Shown here one piece after another: positions 53,922 through 64,000 of a stretch of 64,000 bases of DNA; positions within the stretch are counted from its first letter, which is position 1; each line of letters begins with the position of its first letter. Source of the DNA: Blastococcus fimeti (GTDB lineage: Bacteria > Actinomycetota > Actinomycetes > Mycobacteriales > Geodermatophilaceae); assembly GCA_900102115.1 (NCBI GenBank), contig FNAW01000001.1, positions 744,001-808,000 on the forward strand. Direction: 5' to 3'. The position numbers were made by a program, and so were the translations under genes. The notes under the pieces were generated by a model. The model saw nothing but the letters and a program-made list of their open reading frames with translations. It was not told the DNA's origin and searched no databases.

Positions 53922-54989
53922 TCAGCGCGACCGGATCGGCTGGTCCCGCATCGACCGGTGCAGCGCCCGCAGGCGGGCCCGCTCCTCGGCGCGGGCCCGG
54001 GCGTCCACGCGGAGCAGCTGGCGGTGCGCCTCGGCCTGGAGCTTCCGCCAGCCCGCGAACCGTGCCGGGTCGAGGCGGCCGTCGTCGATGGCCGCGGCCA
54101 CCGCGCAGCCGGGCTCGGTGCGGTGCGCGCAGTCGCGGAACCGGCACTCCTCGGCGAGCGCGGTGACGTCCCCGAACGCCGCCGCGACGCCGTCGGCGTC
54201 GTCGTGGAGGGCCAGCTCCCGCATCCCGGGGGTGTCGACGAGCAGCGCGCCCCCGGGGAGCAGGTGCAGCTCGCGGGCCGTGGTCGTGTGCCGCCCTCGC
54301 CCGTCCTCGCGGATCTCCCGGGTGGCGGCCAGCTCCCGGCCGGCCAGCGCGTTGGCGAGGCTGGACTTCCCGACCCCCGACGGGCCCACCATGGCCGCGG
54401 TGCACCCGGGCGCCAGCACCGCGCGCACGGCGTCCAGCCCCTCTCCCGTCACGGCGCTCACGGCCAGCACGTCCACGCCGAGCGCGTCCTCGGCCACCTC
54501 GGCCACCGCCGCGCCGACGTCGTCGCACAGGTCGGCCTTGGTGAGGACGACGACCGGCGTCGCGCCGCTGCTCCAGGCCACCGCCAGGTACCGCTCCACC
54601 CGGCGCAGCCGGGACGGCCCGGCCAGCGCGTCCACCACCAGGACGACGTCGAGGTTCGCGGCGACGACCTGCGCGGCCGACGTGCGGCCGGCGACGGTGC
54701 GCGTGAACGCGCTGCGGCGCGGGAGCACGGCGACGGCGAGCTCGTCGCGCACCGCCACCCAGTCCCCCACCGCGGGGCCGCCCAGCTCGGGATCGGCGTA
54801 GAGACCGGCCCCGAGGTGCACCCGCCGCTCGCCGTCCTCGGTGAGCACGACCAGCCGGCTCCGGTCGACGCGCGCCACGCGGGCCGGCGCCGTGCCGGCG
54901 GGGAGCCGGGCGGCCAGCTCGGGGCGCCAGCCCAGGGAGGCGAGGAGGGTCACACCGGAATGGTGGGCGGCCTCCCGGCGCGGTGTCAT
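53922..54989 (-). CDS. rsgA: Ribosome small-subunit-dependent GTPase A
   Basis: A 355-residue circularly permuted GTPase for 30S maturation. The G motifs appear in the order G4 (VVLTKADL), G1 (VGPSGVGKSSLANAL), G3 (LLVDTPGMRE). The C-terminal zinc finger reads CRFRDCAHRTEPGC. An OB fold precedes. ATG 54989 follows GGGGAA; GTG 54952 is an alternative. It ends 24 bases before purD but probably is a separate transcription unit. Confidence 0.93.
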   Translation of the reverse strand: MTPRREAAHHSGVTLLASLGWRPELAARLPAGTAPARVARVDRSRLVVLTEDGERRVHLGAGLYADPELGGPAVGDWVAVRDELAVAVLPRRSAFTRTVAGRTSAAQVVAANLDVVLVVDALAGPSRLRRVERYLAVAWSSGATPVVVLTKADLCDDVGAAVAEVAEDALGVDVLAVSAVTGEGLDAVRAVLAPGCTAAMVGPSGVGKSSLANALAGRELAATREIREDGRGRHTTTARELHLLPGGALLVDTPGMRELALHDDADGVAAAFGDVTALAEECRFRDCAHRTEPGCAVAAAIDDGRLDPARFAGWRKLQAEAHRQLLRVDARARAEERARLRALHRSMRDQPIRSR

Positions 54990-55195
54990 CCGATTTCCCC
55001 GGGGCGGGAGCTCACCGGCGGGACGCGGGGGACGGGCGGGACGACGGCGCCGTCGGCGACGCGCGGCGCAACCAGATCTCAAAGACGAGAGATGCGTCAC
55101 TGAGCCATGCGCTTCCGCAGGTCAGCGGGCTGTGTGCCCGACCGTGCGCAACACGTTGCCCGCAGTTCGCCGTGCGGCCACCTCGGTGGGGTGGC

Positions 55196-56233
55196 ATGGA
55201 ACCCATGCACGCGACCGAGTCGCTGGCCATGCCGCCCGTGACCCGCCTTCCCCGTCCCGCTGTCATCGGCCACCGTGGTGCCCCCGCCTACCGGCCGGAG
55301 CACACGACCGCGAGCTTCGAGCTCGCGATCGACCAGGGTGCCGACCTCATCGAGCCCGACGTCGTGGTCAGCCGCGACGGCGTCCTGGTCGTCCGGCACG
55401 AGAGCGAGCTGTCGCTCTCCACCGACATCGCCGACCACCCCGAGTTCGCCGACCGCCGCACCACCCGCGAGGTGTACGGGAAGCCGGTCACCGGCTGGTT
55501 CACCGAGGACTTCACCCTCGCCGAGCTGCGCACCCTCGGGGCGGTCGAGCGGATGCCGGAGCTGCGTCCGCTGAACACCGCCTACGACGGCTCCTTCGGC
55601 ATCCTCACCCTCGCCGAGGTCATCGGGCTGGCCGTCCGCCGCTCGACGCCGGAGCGCACCGTCCAGGTCCTCGTCGAGCTCAAGACGGTCACCTGGCCCG
55701 ACGGCGACGGCCCCACACTGGCGGAGCTGACCGTCGAGGAGCTGCGCCGGCTGGGCGTCGCGGACGTCGATGGGCCCGTGCTGGTGCAGGCCTTCGACCC
55801 CCGGCTGCTGCGCGAGCTGCGGGCGCTGCTCGGCGAGCGTGGCCCGCGGCTGATCCAGCTGATCGCGGACCTCCCCCGCTTCGACCAGATGGTCACCCGC
55901 CCCGGGCTGCGCGAGATCTCCACCTACGCCCAGGGCATCGCCCCGAGCCGGGAACGGATCCTCAGCGACGCCGCGACGACCGGGGGCACCCGTTGCCCGC
56001 TCGTCGAGGAGGCCCACCGCGCCGCGCTGTCGGTCTTCTGCTGGACGCTGCGGGCGGAGAACGTGTTCCTGCCGGAGGCCCTGCGCCGCGGGACCGAGCC
56101 CGGCGCCCTCGGGGACGCCTTCGCCGAGGCACGACAGCTGCTGGACCTCGGCCTCGACGGGCTGATCACCGACTCGCCCGACCACGCCGTCACCGCGCTG
56201 CGGACCCGCAGCCGCCAGGCCGCCGTCGCCTGA
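55196..56233 (+). CDS. Glycerophosphodiester phosphodiesterase
   Basis: A 345-residue TIM-barrel hydrolase that splits glycerophosphodiesters to glycerol-3-phosphate and alcohol. Catalytic His and Arg in GHRGAPAYRPEHT, then IEPDVVVSRDGVLVVRHE with metal-binding Glu, Asp and general-acid His, and ELKT in the core. No signal peptide, so probably cytosolic, unlike the secreted GlpQ. G-rich GGTGGGGTGG precedes ATG 55196; ATG 55205 is an alternative. Confidence 0.88.
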   Translation: MEPMHATESLAMPPVTRLPRPAVIGHRGAPAYRPEHTTASFELAIDQGADLIEPDVVVSRDGVLVVRHESELSLSTDIADHPEFADRRTTREVYGKPVTGWFTEDFTLAELRTLGAVERMPELRPLNTAYDGSFGILTLAEVIGLAVRRSTPERTVQVLVELKTVTWPDGDGPTLAELTVEELRRLGVADVDGPVLVQAFDPRLLRELRALLGERGPRLIQLIADLPRFDQMVTRPGLREISTYAQGIAPSRERILSDAATTGGTRCPLVEEAHRAALSVFCWTLRAENVFLPEALRRGTEPGALGDAFAEARQLLDLGLDGLITDSPDHAVTALRTRSRQAAVA

Positions 56234-56326
56234 ACGCGGAGCGGGGCCCGGAGGGTCCCCGAGGAGGGGCCGGGACACGCTCAGCCAGCCGGAGCAGGCT
56301 CCTGGCCGCGGCGTTGATCCGGAGGA

Positions 56327-58292
<1,966 letters not shown>

Positions 58293-58398
58293 CGGGAGCG
58301 CCCTGCGGCCGGCCGGGCGCGTCGTGGACACTGGGCGGCACGCTCGTCGAGGAGGCTCCGCTGCCGTCGTCCCCCCGCCCCGCCGGCTGCCGCCGGTG

Positions 58399-59466
58399 AT
58401 GGCCGACCGCCTGTCCGCGCCCGGCCTCGCCCGCGCCGGTACGCCACGGGTGACCCGGGGCCGCTGGGTGCTCGAGCGGGCACTGACCCGGCCGAGCCTG
58501 CCGGCCCTGGTCGTGCTGGCGCTCGTGCTGGCGTTCTTCGCGCTCACGGCGCCCGAGCTGCTCAGCGCCCGGGGGCTGGCCGGCGTCCTGGACGTGGCCG
58601 CCACGCTCGGCATCGGCGGGGTCGCGGTCGCCCTGCTGATGGTCGCGGGCCAGTTCGACCTGTCCGTGGGCGTGCTCGCCATCTCCAGTGCCGCGTTGAC
58701 CGCCCTGCTGGTCGGGCACGCCGGCTGGGGGATGTGGTCGGCGCTGCTCGCCTCGCTGACCTGCGCGCTGCTCGTCGGCGTCGTCAACGGGGTGCTGGTC
58801 GTCAACACCGGGCTGCCCAGCTTCCTGGTCACGCTCGCGACGTTCCTCGTCCTGCAGGGGACGACCCTGGCCGGTGTGCGGGCGATCGCGGGATCGGGAC
58901 GCATCACCGCGCTCGACGAGGCCTCCGGCTGGTCGTCGGCGGAGATGCTGTTCGGCTCCACCGCGCAGCTGGACGACGGGCGGTTCCGCGTCTCCCTGCT
59001 GTGGTGGCTGGGCGTGACCGCGGTGGCGACCTGGGTGCTGTGGCGCACGAAGTTCGGCAACGCCGTCTTCGCCAGCGGCGGCGCGCGCACGGCGGCCCGC
59101 GAGCTCGGCGTGCCGGTGCGCCGCACGACCGTCGCGCTGTTCTGCCTGAGCGCCACCGCGGGCTGGCTGATCGGCACGCTGGGCCTGGTCCGGTTCGCGG
59201 GCGTGCAGGTCGGCAGCGCCGGGCTGGCGACCGGCATCGACTTCATCGTGGTCGCCGTCCTCGGGGGCTGCCTGCTCGCCGGCGGCTACGGCTCCGCGCT
59301 CGGCGCCTCGATCGGCGCGCTGCTCTACGCCGTCGCCCGGCAGGGGATCACGCTCGCCGGCTGGGATCCGCCCTGGTTCCAGGCACTGCTCGGCGTGCTG
59401 CTGGTCGTGGCGCTGGTCGCCAACGCGGTGGTCGGGCACCGGCTGAAGGGGGTCCCCCGCTCGTGA
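58399..59466 (+). CDS. Sugar ABC transporter permease (system B)
   Basis: A 355-residue RbsC/FrcB-type permease with about ten TM helices. GQFDLSVGVLAISSAALTAL, VTLATFLVLQGTTLAGVR and VLGGCLLAGGYGSALGASIG align directly with the system A permease, which has the same length. ATG 58399 was chosen; GTG 58324 is the longer option. It overlaps the ATPase gene by four bases. No binding-protein gene adjoins this pair. Confidence 0.85.
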   Translation: MADRLSAPGLARAGTPRVTRGRWVLERALTRPSLPALVVLALVLAFFALTAPELLSARGLAGVLDVAATLGIGGVAVALLMVAGQFDLSVGVLAISSAALTALLVGHAGWGMWSALLASLTCALLVGVVNGVLVVNTGLPSFLVTLATFLVLQGTTLAGVRAIAGSGRITALDEASGWSSAEMLFGSTAQLDDGRFRVSLLWWLGVTAVATWVLWRTKFGNAVFASGGARTAARELGVPVRRTTVALFCLSATAGWLIGTLGLVRFAGVQVGSAGLATGIDFIVVAVLGGCLLAGGYGSALGASIGALLYAVARQGITLAGWDPPWFQALLGVLLVVALVANAVVGHRLKGVPRS

Positions 59467-60269
59467 GCGACGACGAGCCGCGCGGCCTCGCGCTGCGCGG
59501 GGTGACGGTCCGGCACGGCAGCGTGCCGGCGCTGTCCCGGGTGACCGCGACCTTCCCCGCCGGCCAGATCAGCTGCGTGCTGGGCGAGAACGGGTCGGGC
59601 AAGTCGACGCTGGTGGCCCTGCTGTCCGGGCTGCGCCGGCACGACGAGGGCGAGCTCCTGGTGGACGGGACGCCGGTGCGGTTCCGCTCCCCCCGGGCCG
59701 CGCGGGCCGCCGGCATCGCGACGGTGTGGGAGGACCTCGCCGTCGCCCCGCTGCTCTCGGTGTGGCGCAACTTCTTCCTCGGCGCCGAGCCGACCCGCGG
59801 TGTGTGGCCGCTGCGCCGGCTGGACCTGGAGTCGGCGCGCGGCACGACCGCGCGGGCCATGGCGCGGGTCGGCGTCCCGGACGTGGATCCCGACCAGCCC
59901 GCCAGCCGGCTGCAGGCCGGCGAGCGGCAGAGCCTCGCAGTGGCCCGGGCCCTGCACTTCGGCGCCCGCGCGCTGGTCATCGACGAGCCGACCACGCCGA
60001 TGACCGTCGCCCGCCAGACCCTCTTCGGGCAGACCATCCTCGACGCCCGCGCCCAGGGGCTCGCGGTCGTCGTCATCACCAACAACCCGCGGTACGCCCA
60101 CCTCATCGGGGACCGGTTCCTGCTGCTGGCCGGCGGTCAGGTGGCGGGCAACCTGACCCGGGAGGACGTCGACGCCGACGGTCTCACCGCGCTCATGGCC
60201 GGCGGCGACCAGCTGAGCGTGCTCAGCGACGCCCTGACCGCGCTGCACCCGGAGCTCGGCGACCGCTGA
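59463..60269 (+). CDS. Sugar ABC ATPase paralogue with altered motifs (system B)
   Basis: A 268-residue nucleotide-binding domain clearly related to the system A ATPase, sharing the unusual [18 protein letters not shown] segment. Walker A GENGSGKST (41-49) and Walker B LVIDEPT remain, but the Q-loop Gln is Glu90, the signature is LQAGERQ instead of LSGGERQ, and the H-loop His is Asn207. Hydrolysis may be weak or it may pair with another ATPase. GTG overlaps the permease stop; a hairpin follows. Confidence 0.85.
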   Translation: MSDDEPRGLALRGVTVRHGSVPALSRVTATFPAGQISCVLGENGSGKSTLVALLSGLRRHDEGELLVDGTPVRFRSPRAARAAGIATVWEDLAVAPLLSVWRNFFLGAEPTRGVWPLRRLDLESARGTTARAMARVGVPDVDPDQPASRLQAGERQSLAVARALHFGARALVIDEPTTPMTVARQTLFGQTILDARAQGLAVVVITNNPRYAHLIGDRFLLLAGGQVAGNLTREDVDADGLTALMAGGDQLSVLSDALTALHPELGDR

Positions 60270-60283
60270 CGCCGGGCGGGTGC

Positions 60284-60311
60284 CCCCGGGCCCCGGGAAG
60301 GGGGCCCGGGG
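60284..60311. terminator. GC hairpin terminator
   Basis: CCCCGGGCCCC (60284-60294) pairs with 60301-60311, 6-base loop. Between the ABC ATPase and the convergent GPGG gene. Confidence 0.75.
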
Positions 60312-60316
60312 CTCGC

Positions 60317-60460
60317 TCAGTTGAAGACGCTCACCCCGCCGGGACCGACCAGCAGCCCGACCACGATCAGGACGATCCCCCACAGCAACTGACCGCGGAC
60401 GATCGAGACGATGCCGGCGATCACGAGGATCGCGGCGAGGATCAGCAACAGGGTCGTCAT
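60317..60460 (-). CDS. GPGG-motif small membrane protein, 47 aa
   Basis: Two short hydrophobic helices (MTTLLLILAAILVIAGIV, then GQLLWGIVLIVVGLLV) and the diagnostic C-terminal GPGG. AAAGGAG lies 7 bases before ATG. The family is widespread in actinobacteria with unknown function; the upstream open frame to 60529 is not supported. Confidence 0.88.
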   Translation of the reverse strand: MTTLLLILAAILVIAGIVSIVRGQLLWGIVLIVVGLLVGPGGVSVFN

Positions 60461-60598
60461 GCGACGCTCCTTTCGTGCGGGCACCGGGAGCCGGCGCCGT
60501 GCACTCACAGTGATGACCGTCACGATCAACGTCGAAACCGGGCCGCTGGAACCGCAGCTCAGCGACGCGTCACCGACCCCTGCTGGTGCTACCCACCG

Positions 60599-61018
60599 TC
60601 ACGGGGCGAGCGTCGGGTCGCAGTCCCGGAGCAGCTGCGTGCAGCGCTCCTGCTCGTCGTTCTCACCGATGGCCCCGGCCGCCGCGGCCAGCACCGTGAC
60701 GCAGCGCAGGAAGCCACGGTTGGGCTCGTGCGACCACGGCACCGGGCCGAAGCCCTTCCAGCCGTTGCGGCGCAGCGCGTCCAGCCCGCGGTGGTAGCCG
60801 GTGCGGGCGTAGGCGTAGGCCTCGATGGTGTCGGGCAGCTGGCGCTCGGTGCGGTTCAGCGCCTCCTCGGCCAGGGCAGCCCAGGCGGCGCTCACCGTGG
60901 GGTGGTGCGCGGCGACCTCGGCGGCCGGCGTGCCGGCGGCGAGCTCGCCGTCGGCCTCCGGGTTGGCCGGGAGCAGCGTCGGGTCCGGCTCACCGAGCAG
61001 GTTGTGGGAGTGCGTCAT
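60599..61018 (-). CDS. DUF3151 protein
   Basis: A 139-residue soluble helical protein. LLGEPDPTLLPANPEADGEL at the start and GYHRGLDALRRNGWKGFGPVPWSHEPNRGFLR are typical of DUF3151, which commonly follows fba in actinobacteria. It begins 2 bases after the fba stop, so the two are translated together. Function unknown; the constant link to aldolase and purA is of interest. Confidence 0.88.
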   Translation of the reverse strand: MTHSHNLLGEPDPTLLPANPEADGELAAGTPAAEVAAHHPTVSAAWAALAEEALNRTERQLPDTIEAYAYARTGYHRGLDALRRNGWKGFGPVPWSHEPNRGFLRCVTVLAAAAGAIGENDEQERCTQLLRDCDPTLAP

Positions 61019-61020
61019 GG

Positions 61021-62055
61021 TCAGGCGCCCTGCGACTGACCGGCGGAGAGCAGGTGCTCGCACGCCTCGACGACACGGGCGGCCATGCCGGCCTCGGCGG
61101 CCTTGAGGTAGCTGCGCGGGTCGTAGGCCTTCTTGTCGCCGACCTCGCCGTCGATCTTCAGCACGCCGTCGTACTTGCTGAACATGTGCGCCGCGACCGG
61201 GCGGGTGAAGGCGTACTGGGTGTCGGTGTCCACGTTCATCTTCACGACGCCGTAGGACAGCGCCTCGCGGATCTCGGACTCCGCGGAGCCGGACCCGCCG
61301 TGGAAGACCAGGTTGAACGGCTTGGCGCCGTCCCCGAGGCCGAACTCCTTCGCGACGACGTCCTGCCCCTGCTTGAGGATCTCGGGCCGGAGCTTGACAT
61401 TGCCCGGCTTGTAGACGCCGTGCACGTTGCCGAAGGTGGCGGCCAGCAGGTAGACACCGCGCTCGCCGAGGCCGAGCTTCTGCGCGGTGCGCAGGAAGTC
61501 GCCGTCTGCGGTGTAGAGCTTCTCGTTGATCTCGGCGACGACGCCGTCCTCCTCGCCGCCGACGATGCCGATCTCCAGCTCGAGCACGAGCTTGGCCGCC
61601 GCGGACTTCTCCATCAGCTCCTCGGCGATGTCGAGGTTCTCGCCGAGCTCGATGGCCGAGCCGTCCCACATGTGCGACTGGAACAGCGGCTCCTGGCCGG
61701 CGTCCACGCGGTCCTTGGACAGCGCGATCAGCGGGCGGACGTAGCCGTCGAGCTTGTCCTTGGGGCAGTGGTCGGTGTGCAGCGCGACGTTGACCGGGTA
61801 CTTCTCGGCGACGACGTGGGCGAACTCGGCCAGCGCCACCGCCCCGGTGACCATGTCCTTCACCTTGGTGCCCGAGCCGAACTCCGCCCCACCGGTGGAG
61901 AACTGGATGATGCCGTCGCTGCCGGCGTCGGCGAAGCCACGCAGGGCCGCGTTGATCGTCTCCGAGGAGGTGCAGTTGATCGCCGGGTAGGCGAACCCGC
62001 TCTCCTTGGCCCGACTGATCATGTCGGCGTAGACCTCGGGGGTCGCGATGGGCAT
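61021..62055 (-). CDS. fba: Fructose-bisphosphate aldolase, class II
   Basis: A 344-residue zinc enzyme of glycolysis and gluconeogenesis. The catalytic and zinc region LHTDHCPKDKLDG, LELEIGIVGGEEDGV, NVHGVYKPGNVKL and LVFHGGSGS are present. GAGGAG lies 9 bases before ATG. It heads the fba-DUF3151 unit. Confidence 0.95.
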   Translation of the reverse strand: MPIATPEVYADMISRAKESGFAYPAINCTSSETINAALRGFADAGSDGIIQFSTGGAEFGSGTKVKDMVTGAVALAEFAHVVAEKYPVNVALHTDHCPKDKLDGYVRPLIALSKDRVDAGQEPLFQSHMWDGSAIELGENLDIAEELMEKSAAAKLVLELEIGIVGGEEDGVVAEINEKLYTADGDFLRTAQKLGLGERGVYLLAATFGNVHGVYKPGNVKLRPEILKQGQDVVAKEFGLGDGAKPFNLVFHGGSGSAESEIREALSYGVVKMNVDTDTQYAFTRPVAAHMFSKYDGVLKIDGEVGDKKAYDPRSYLKAAEAGMAARVVEACEHLLSAGQSQGA

Positions 62056-62114
62056 GCGGGGCACTCCTCGTGTCGACGTCCTGCGCTGCTCGGGCCCAGT
62101 ATCCCGGGAGCCCG

Positions 62115-62732
62115 CTACTCCGGGGCGTCGGGGCCGACCCGTAACCCGAGGGTGGTCACGAGAACGACCGCCTGGGTGACGTCGACCTGCGCGCCCGCGA
62201 GCTCCGCGTCGCGCGGGTCGAGCGCGCTCAGGTCGCTGCCGCGCAGGTCGGCACCGCTCAGGTCGATGCCCGACAGCTCGGCGGCGGAGAGGTCCAGCCC
62301 GCGCAGCGTGGCCCCGGCTGCGCGCACCCCGGTGAGGTCGGCCTCCCGCATCCGGGTGCCGGCGAACGTGGCGCGGGCGAGGTCGGCGCCGGGCAGCAGG
62401 ACGAACGACCAGTCCCCGCCGTCGACGCGCATGAGGTCGAAGGTGCACCGCTGGAAGCGGCTGCCCACCACCTTGCACGCGGTGAACTCCGCCTGGAAGA
62501 AGGCGCAGCCGGTGAAGGAGCAGTTCAGGAAGGCGGAGTCGGTGAAGCGGGTCGCGTTGAGCTTGCAGTCGACGAAGGTGCAGTCGGTGAAGACCGCGCC
62601 CTCACCGGTCGCCTCGGTGAGATCGACGCCGGAGAACCGCACGCCCGTGTGCTCCCGGCCGGAGAGGTCCTCGCCGTACCAGTCCGCGTCGCGGACCTCG
62701 GTGGCTGCGGGGTCGTGCGTCGGCCCGGTCAT
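62115..62732 (-). CDS. Pentapeptide-repeat protein (Qnr/MfpA-like)
   Basis: A 205-residue protein of tandem A(D/N)LXX repeats from about residue 30 to 180 (for example GVRFSGVDLTEATG, CTFVDCKLNATRF, LDLSAAELSGIDLSGADLRG), forming a right-handed beta helix that mimics DNA. Some members bind DNA gyrase and protect from quinolones; that role is possible, not shown. Its start is 3 bases from the upstream flavoenzyme stop, so they are probably co-transcribed. Confidence 0.85.
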   Translation of the reverse strand: MTGPTHDPAATEVRDADWYGEDLSGREHTGVRFSGVDLTEATGEGAVFTDCTFVDCKLNATRFTDSAFLNCSFTGCAFFQAEFTACKVVGSRFQRCTFDLMRVDGGDWSFVLLPGADLARATFAGTRMREADLTGVRAAGATLRGLDLSAAELSGIDLSGADLRGSDLSALDPRDAELAGAQVDVTQAVVLVTTLGLRVGPDAPE

Positions 62733-62735
62733 GGC

Positions 62736-64000
62736 TCAGCCCGTCTCGATCCGGCTGGCGACGCGCGCGGCGACGATCACCGGGTCGTAGGTGGGTGAGA
62801 GCGGCGGCGCGTAGGAGAGGTCGGAGCCGGCCAGCTCCTCGGCGGTCATCCCGGCCCAGATCGCGGTTGCCAGGACGTCGATCCGCTTGCCGCTGCCCGG
62901 GCCGCCGACGATCTGCGCGCCGATCAGCAGCCCGGATCCGCGCTCCGTGATGATCTTGACCGCGATCGGCTCGGCGCCGGGGTAGTAGCCCGCCCGCGTC
63001 GTGGCCTCGATCGTCTCGGTGCGGTGGTCGAAGCCGGCCTCCTCGGCCTGCGTGGTGCACAGACCGGTGCGCGCCACCTCGAGGTCGCCGACCTTCGTCG
63101 CCGCCGTCCCGAGGACGCCGGCGAAGCGGGCGGGGCGCCCGCCGATCACCGAGCCGGCGACCCGGCCCTGCTTGTTGGCGTGGGTGCCCAGCGCGACGTG
63201 GATCGCCTCGCCGGTGAGGCGGTGGAAGGTCTGCGCGCAGTCGCCGGCGGCCAGCACCTCGGGGTGCGAGCGGCTGCGCTGGGTGTGCGCGACGTCGATG
63301 CCGCCGGTGACGCCGATCCCCAGGCCGGCGTCGCGCGCCAGCGTCGTCTCCGGCCCCATGCCCAGCCCGAGGACGACGAGGTCGGCGTCGAAGCTGTTGG
63401 TGTCGGTGCGGACCGCGCGGACCCGGCCGTCGGGGCCGGCCTCGATCTCGCGGACCGGCTGGTTCGGCTGCACGTCGATGCCCATCGAGCACATCGCGGC
63501 GCAGATCCGCTCGCCCATGTCGTCGTCGAGCTGGGCCATCGGCAGCGGATCGGCCAGGACCACGGTGACCGACAGCCCCCGGGCCAGCAGGACCTCGGCC
63601 ATCTCCAGGCCGATGTAGCCACCGCCGAGGACGACGGCCTTCGTCGCGCCCGCGGCGATCGCGGCCCGGATGTCGGCGCCGTCGGCGAGCCGGTGCACGC
63701 CGAAGACCCCCTCGGCGTCCAGGCCGGGCACCGGTGGGCGGGAGGGGCGGCCGCCGGTGGCGACCACGAGGCTGTCGTAGCCGTACGTCCGCCCGTCGGA
63801 AACTGCGATCTTGCCCGCCTCGAGGTCGATCGCCTCGGCTCGGACGTGCGTGTGCACGGTGATGCCGTCGGCCTCGAACCGCTCCGGGGTGCGGGCGATG
63901 AGGGCGTCGCGGTCGGAGACCTGCCCGCCGATCCAGTACGGGATGCCGCAGGCGGAGTACGAGACGTCCGGCCCCTGCTCGAGGACGACGATGTCGAGGT
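62736..64000 (-). CDS. CoA-disulfide reductase / NADH oxidase-like flavoenzyme (N-terminus beyond window)
   Basis: About 420 residues of a pyridine nucleotide-disulfide oxidoreductase whose first residues lie past the right edge. The single redox cysteine is in SYSACGIPYWIGG, seen only by reading through to the end. YDSLVVATGGRPSRP, VVLGGGYIGLEMAEVLL (NAD fold) and LAAGDCAQTF (FAD) follow, then a dimerisation domain. One Cys rather than CxxxxC puts it with CoA-disulfide reductase, NADH oxidase and persulfide reductase. Coupled to the pentapeptide gene. Confidence 0.88.
   Translation of the reverse strand, partial: LDIVVLEQGPDVSYSACGIPYWIGGQVSDRDALIARTPERFEADGITVHTHVRAEAIDLEAGKIAVSDGRTYGYDSLVVATGGRPSRPPVPGLDAEGVFGVHRLADGADIRAAIAAGATKAVVLGGGYIGLEMAEVLLARGLSVTVVLADPLPMAQLDDDMGERICAAMCSMGIDVQPNQPVREIEAGPDGRVRAVRTDTNSFDADLVVLGLGMGPETTLARDAGLGIGVTGGIDVAHTQRSRSHPEVLAAGDCAQTFHRLTGEAIHVALGTHANKQGRVAGSVIGGRPARFAGVLGTAATKVGDLEVARTGLCTTQAEEAGFDHRTETIEATTRAGYYPGAEPIAVKIITERGSGLLIGAQIVGGPGSGKRIDVLATAIWAGMTAEELAGSDLSYAPPLSPTYDPVIVAARVASRIETG

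Noticed and set aside
56234..56326. Terminator between the phosphodiesterase and purA
   Set aside because: G/C-rich with short complementary pieces only, no convincing continuous stem.
58324..58398. Longer N-terminus for the system B permease from GTG 58324
   Set aside because: Adds a basic Pro-rich stretch not seen in the system A permease, and no ribosome site at that GTG; ATG 58399 gives the same length as the paralogue.

Overview
The window is very GC-rich, uses many GTG starts and four-base start/stop overlaps, and carries a mycothiol-dependent formaldehyde dehydrogenase, an actinobacterial purine gene neighbourhood, DUF3073, DUF3151 and a GPGG-motif small membrane protein. This points to a free-living actinobacterium. 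Geodermatophilaceae (Blastococcus, Geodermatophilus, Modestobacter type) is my best guess, but that is inference from gene content and style. No prophage, CRISPR array, rRNA or intact insertion sequence is visible.

Layout. 1-8.96 kb: end of a regulator (probably MarR), two MFS exporters, an FadE5-like and a glutaryl-CoA-dehydrogenase-like acyl-CoA dehydrogenase, a YihY/BrkB membrane protein and a hemerythrin-domain protein. 9.0-11.6 kb: polyhydroxyalkanoate synthase with an overlapping intracellular depolymerase. 11.6-16.6 kb: an orphan betaine/choline-binding lipoprotein, then a tightly packed four-gene membrane cluster (PAP2-like/kinase fusion, lipoprotein, flippase-like protein, intact PAP2 phosphatase). 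16.6-25.2 kb: mostly small or poorly known genes, including a DUF2975/XRE/flavoprotein operon with a palindromic operator, a leader-peptide/HTH gene next to tRNA-Lys, tiny membrane proteins, a Rieske protein, GtrA, a metallophosphoesterase and a lipoprotein. 25.3-25.6 kb: tRNA-Glu, tRNA-Asp and tRNA-Phe. 25.6-33.1 kb: a glycosyltransferase-like protein, a catalase-fold protein, an MBL hydrolase/acyl-CoA ligase/GMC oxidoreductase operon and an M23 peptidase. 33.3-36.1 kb: complete sugar ABC importer. 36.3-57.6 kb: valine dehydrogenase, DUF3073 and the purine genes purM, purF, purL, purQ, purS, purC, purB, purD and purA, interrupted by mscR with an MBL partner, an OFA-type MFS with its small subunit, a thioesterase, a VSR-fold nuclease between twin palindromes, rsgA and a glycerophosphodiesterase. 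57.7-64 kb: a second, partly degenerate sugar ABC permease/ATPase pair, DUF3151, fba, a pentapeptide-repeat protein and the C-terminal part of a CoA-disulfide-reductase-like flavoenzyme that runs off the window.

How the genes work together. The purine genes cover most of the pathway from PRPP to IMP and on to AMP. purD, purB-purC, purS-purQ-purL and purF-purM form separate or coupled minus-strand units. Twelve genes begin 6-7 nt after a hexamer that is usually TANNNT, which suggests leaderless mRNAs are common here. Convergent gene pairs are usually separated by GC-rich hairpins that probably terminate transcription from both sides.

The most unusual material is the lipid-cluster fusion whose PAP2 half has lost its central catalytic histidine while its kinase half looks intact, the second ABC ATPase altered in its Q-loop, signature and H-loop, the nuclease gene bracketed by two nearly identical 47-bp palindromes inside the purine locus, and a set of very short genes.
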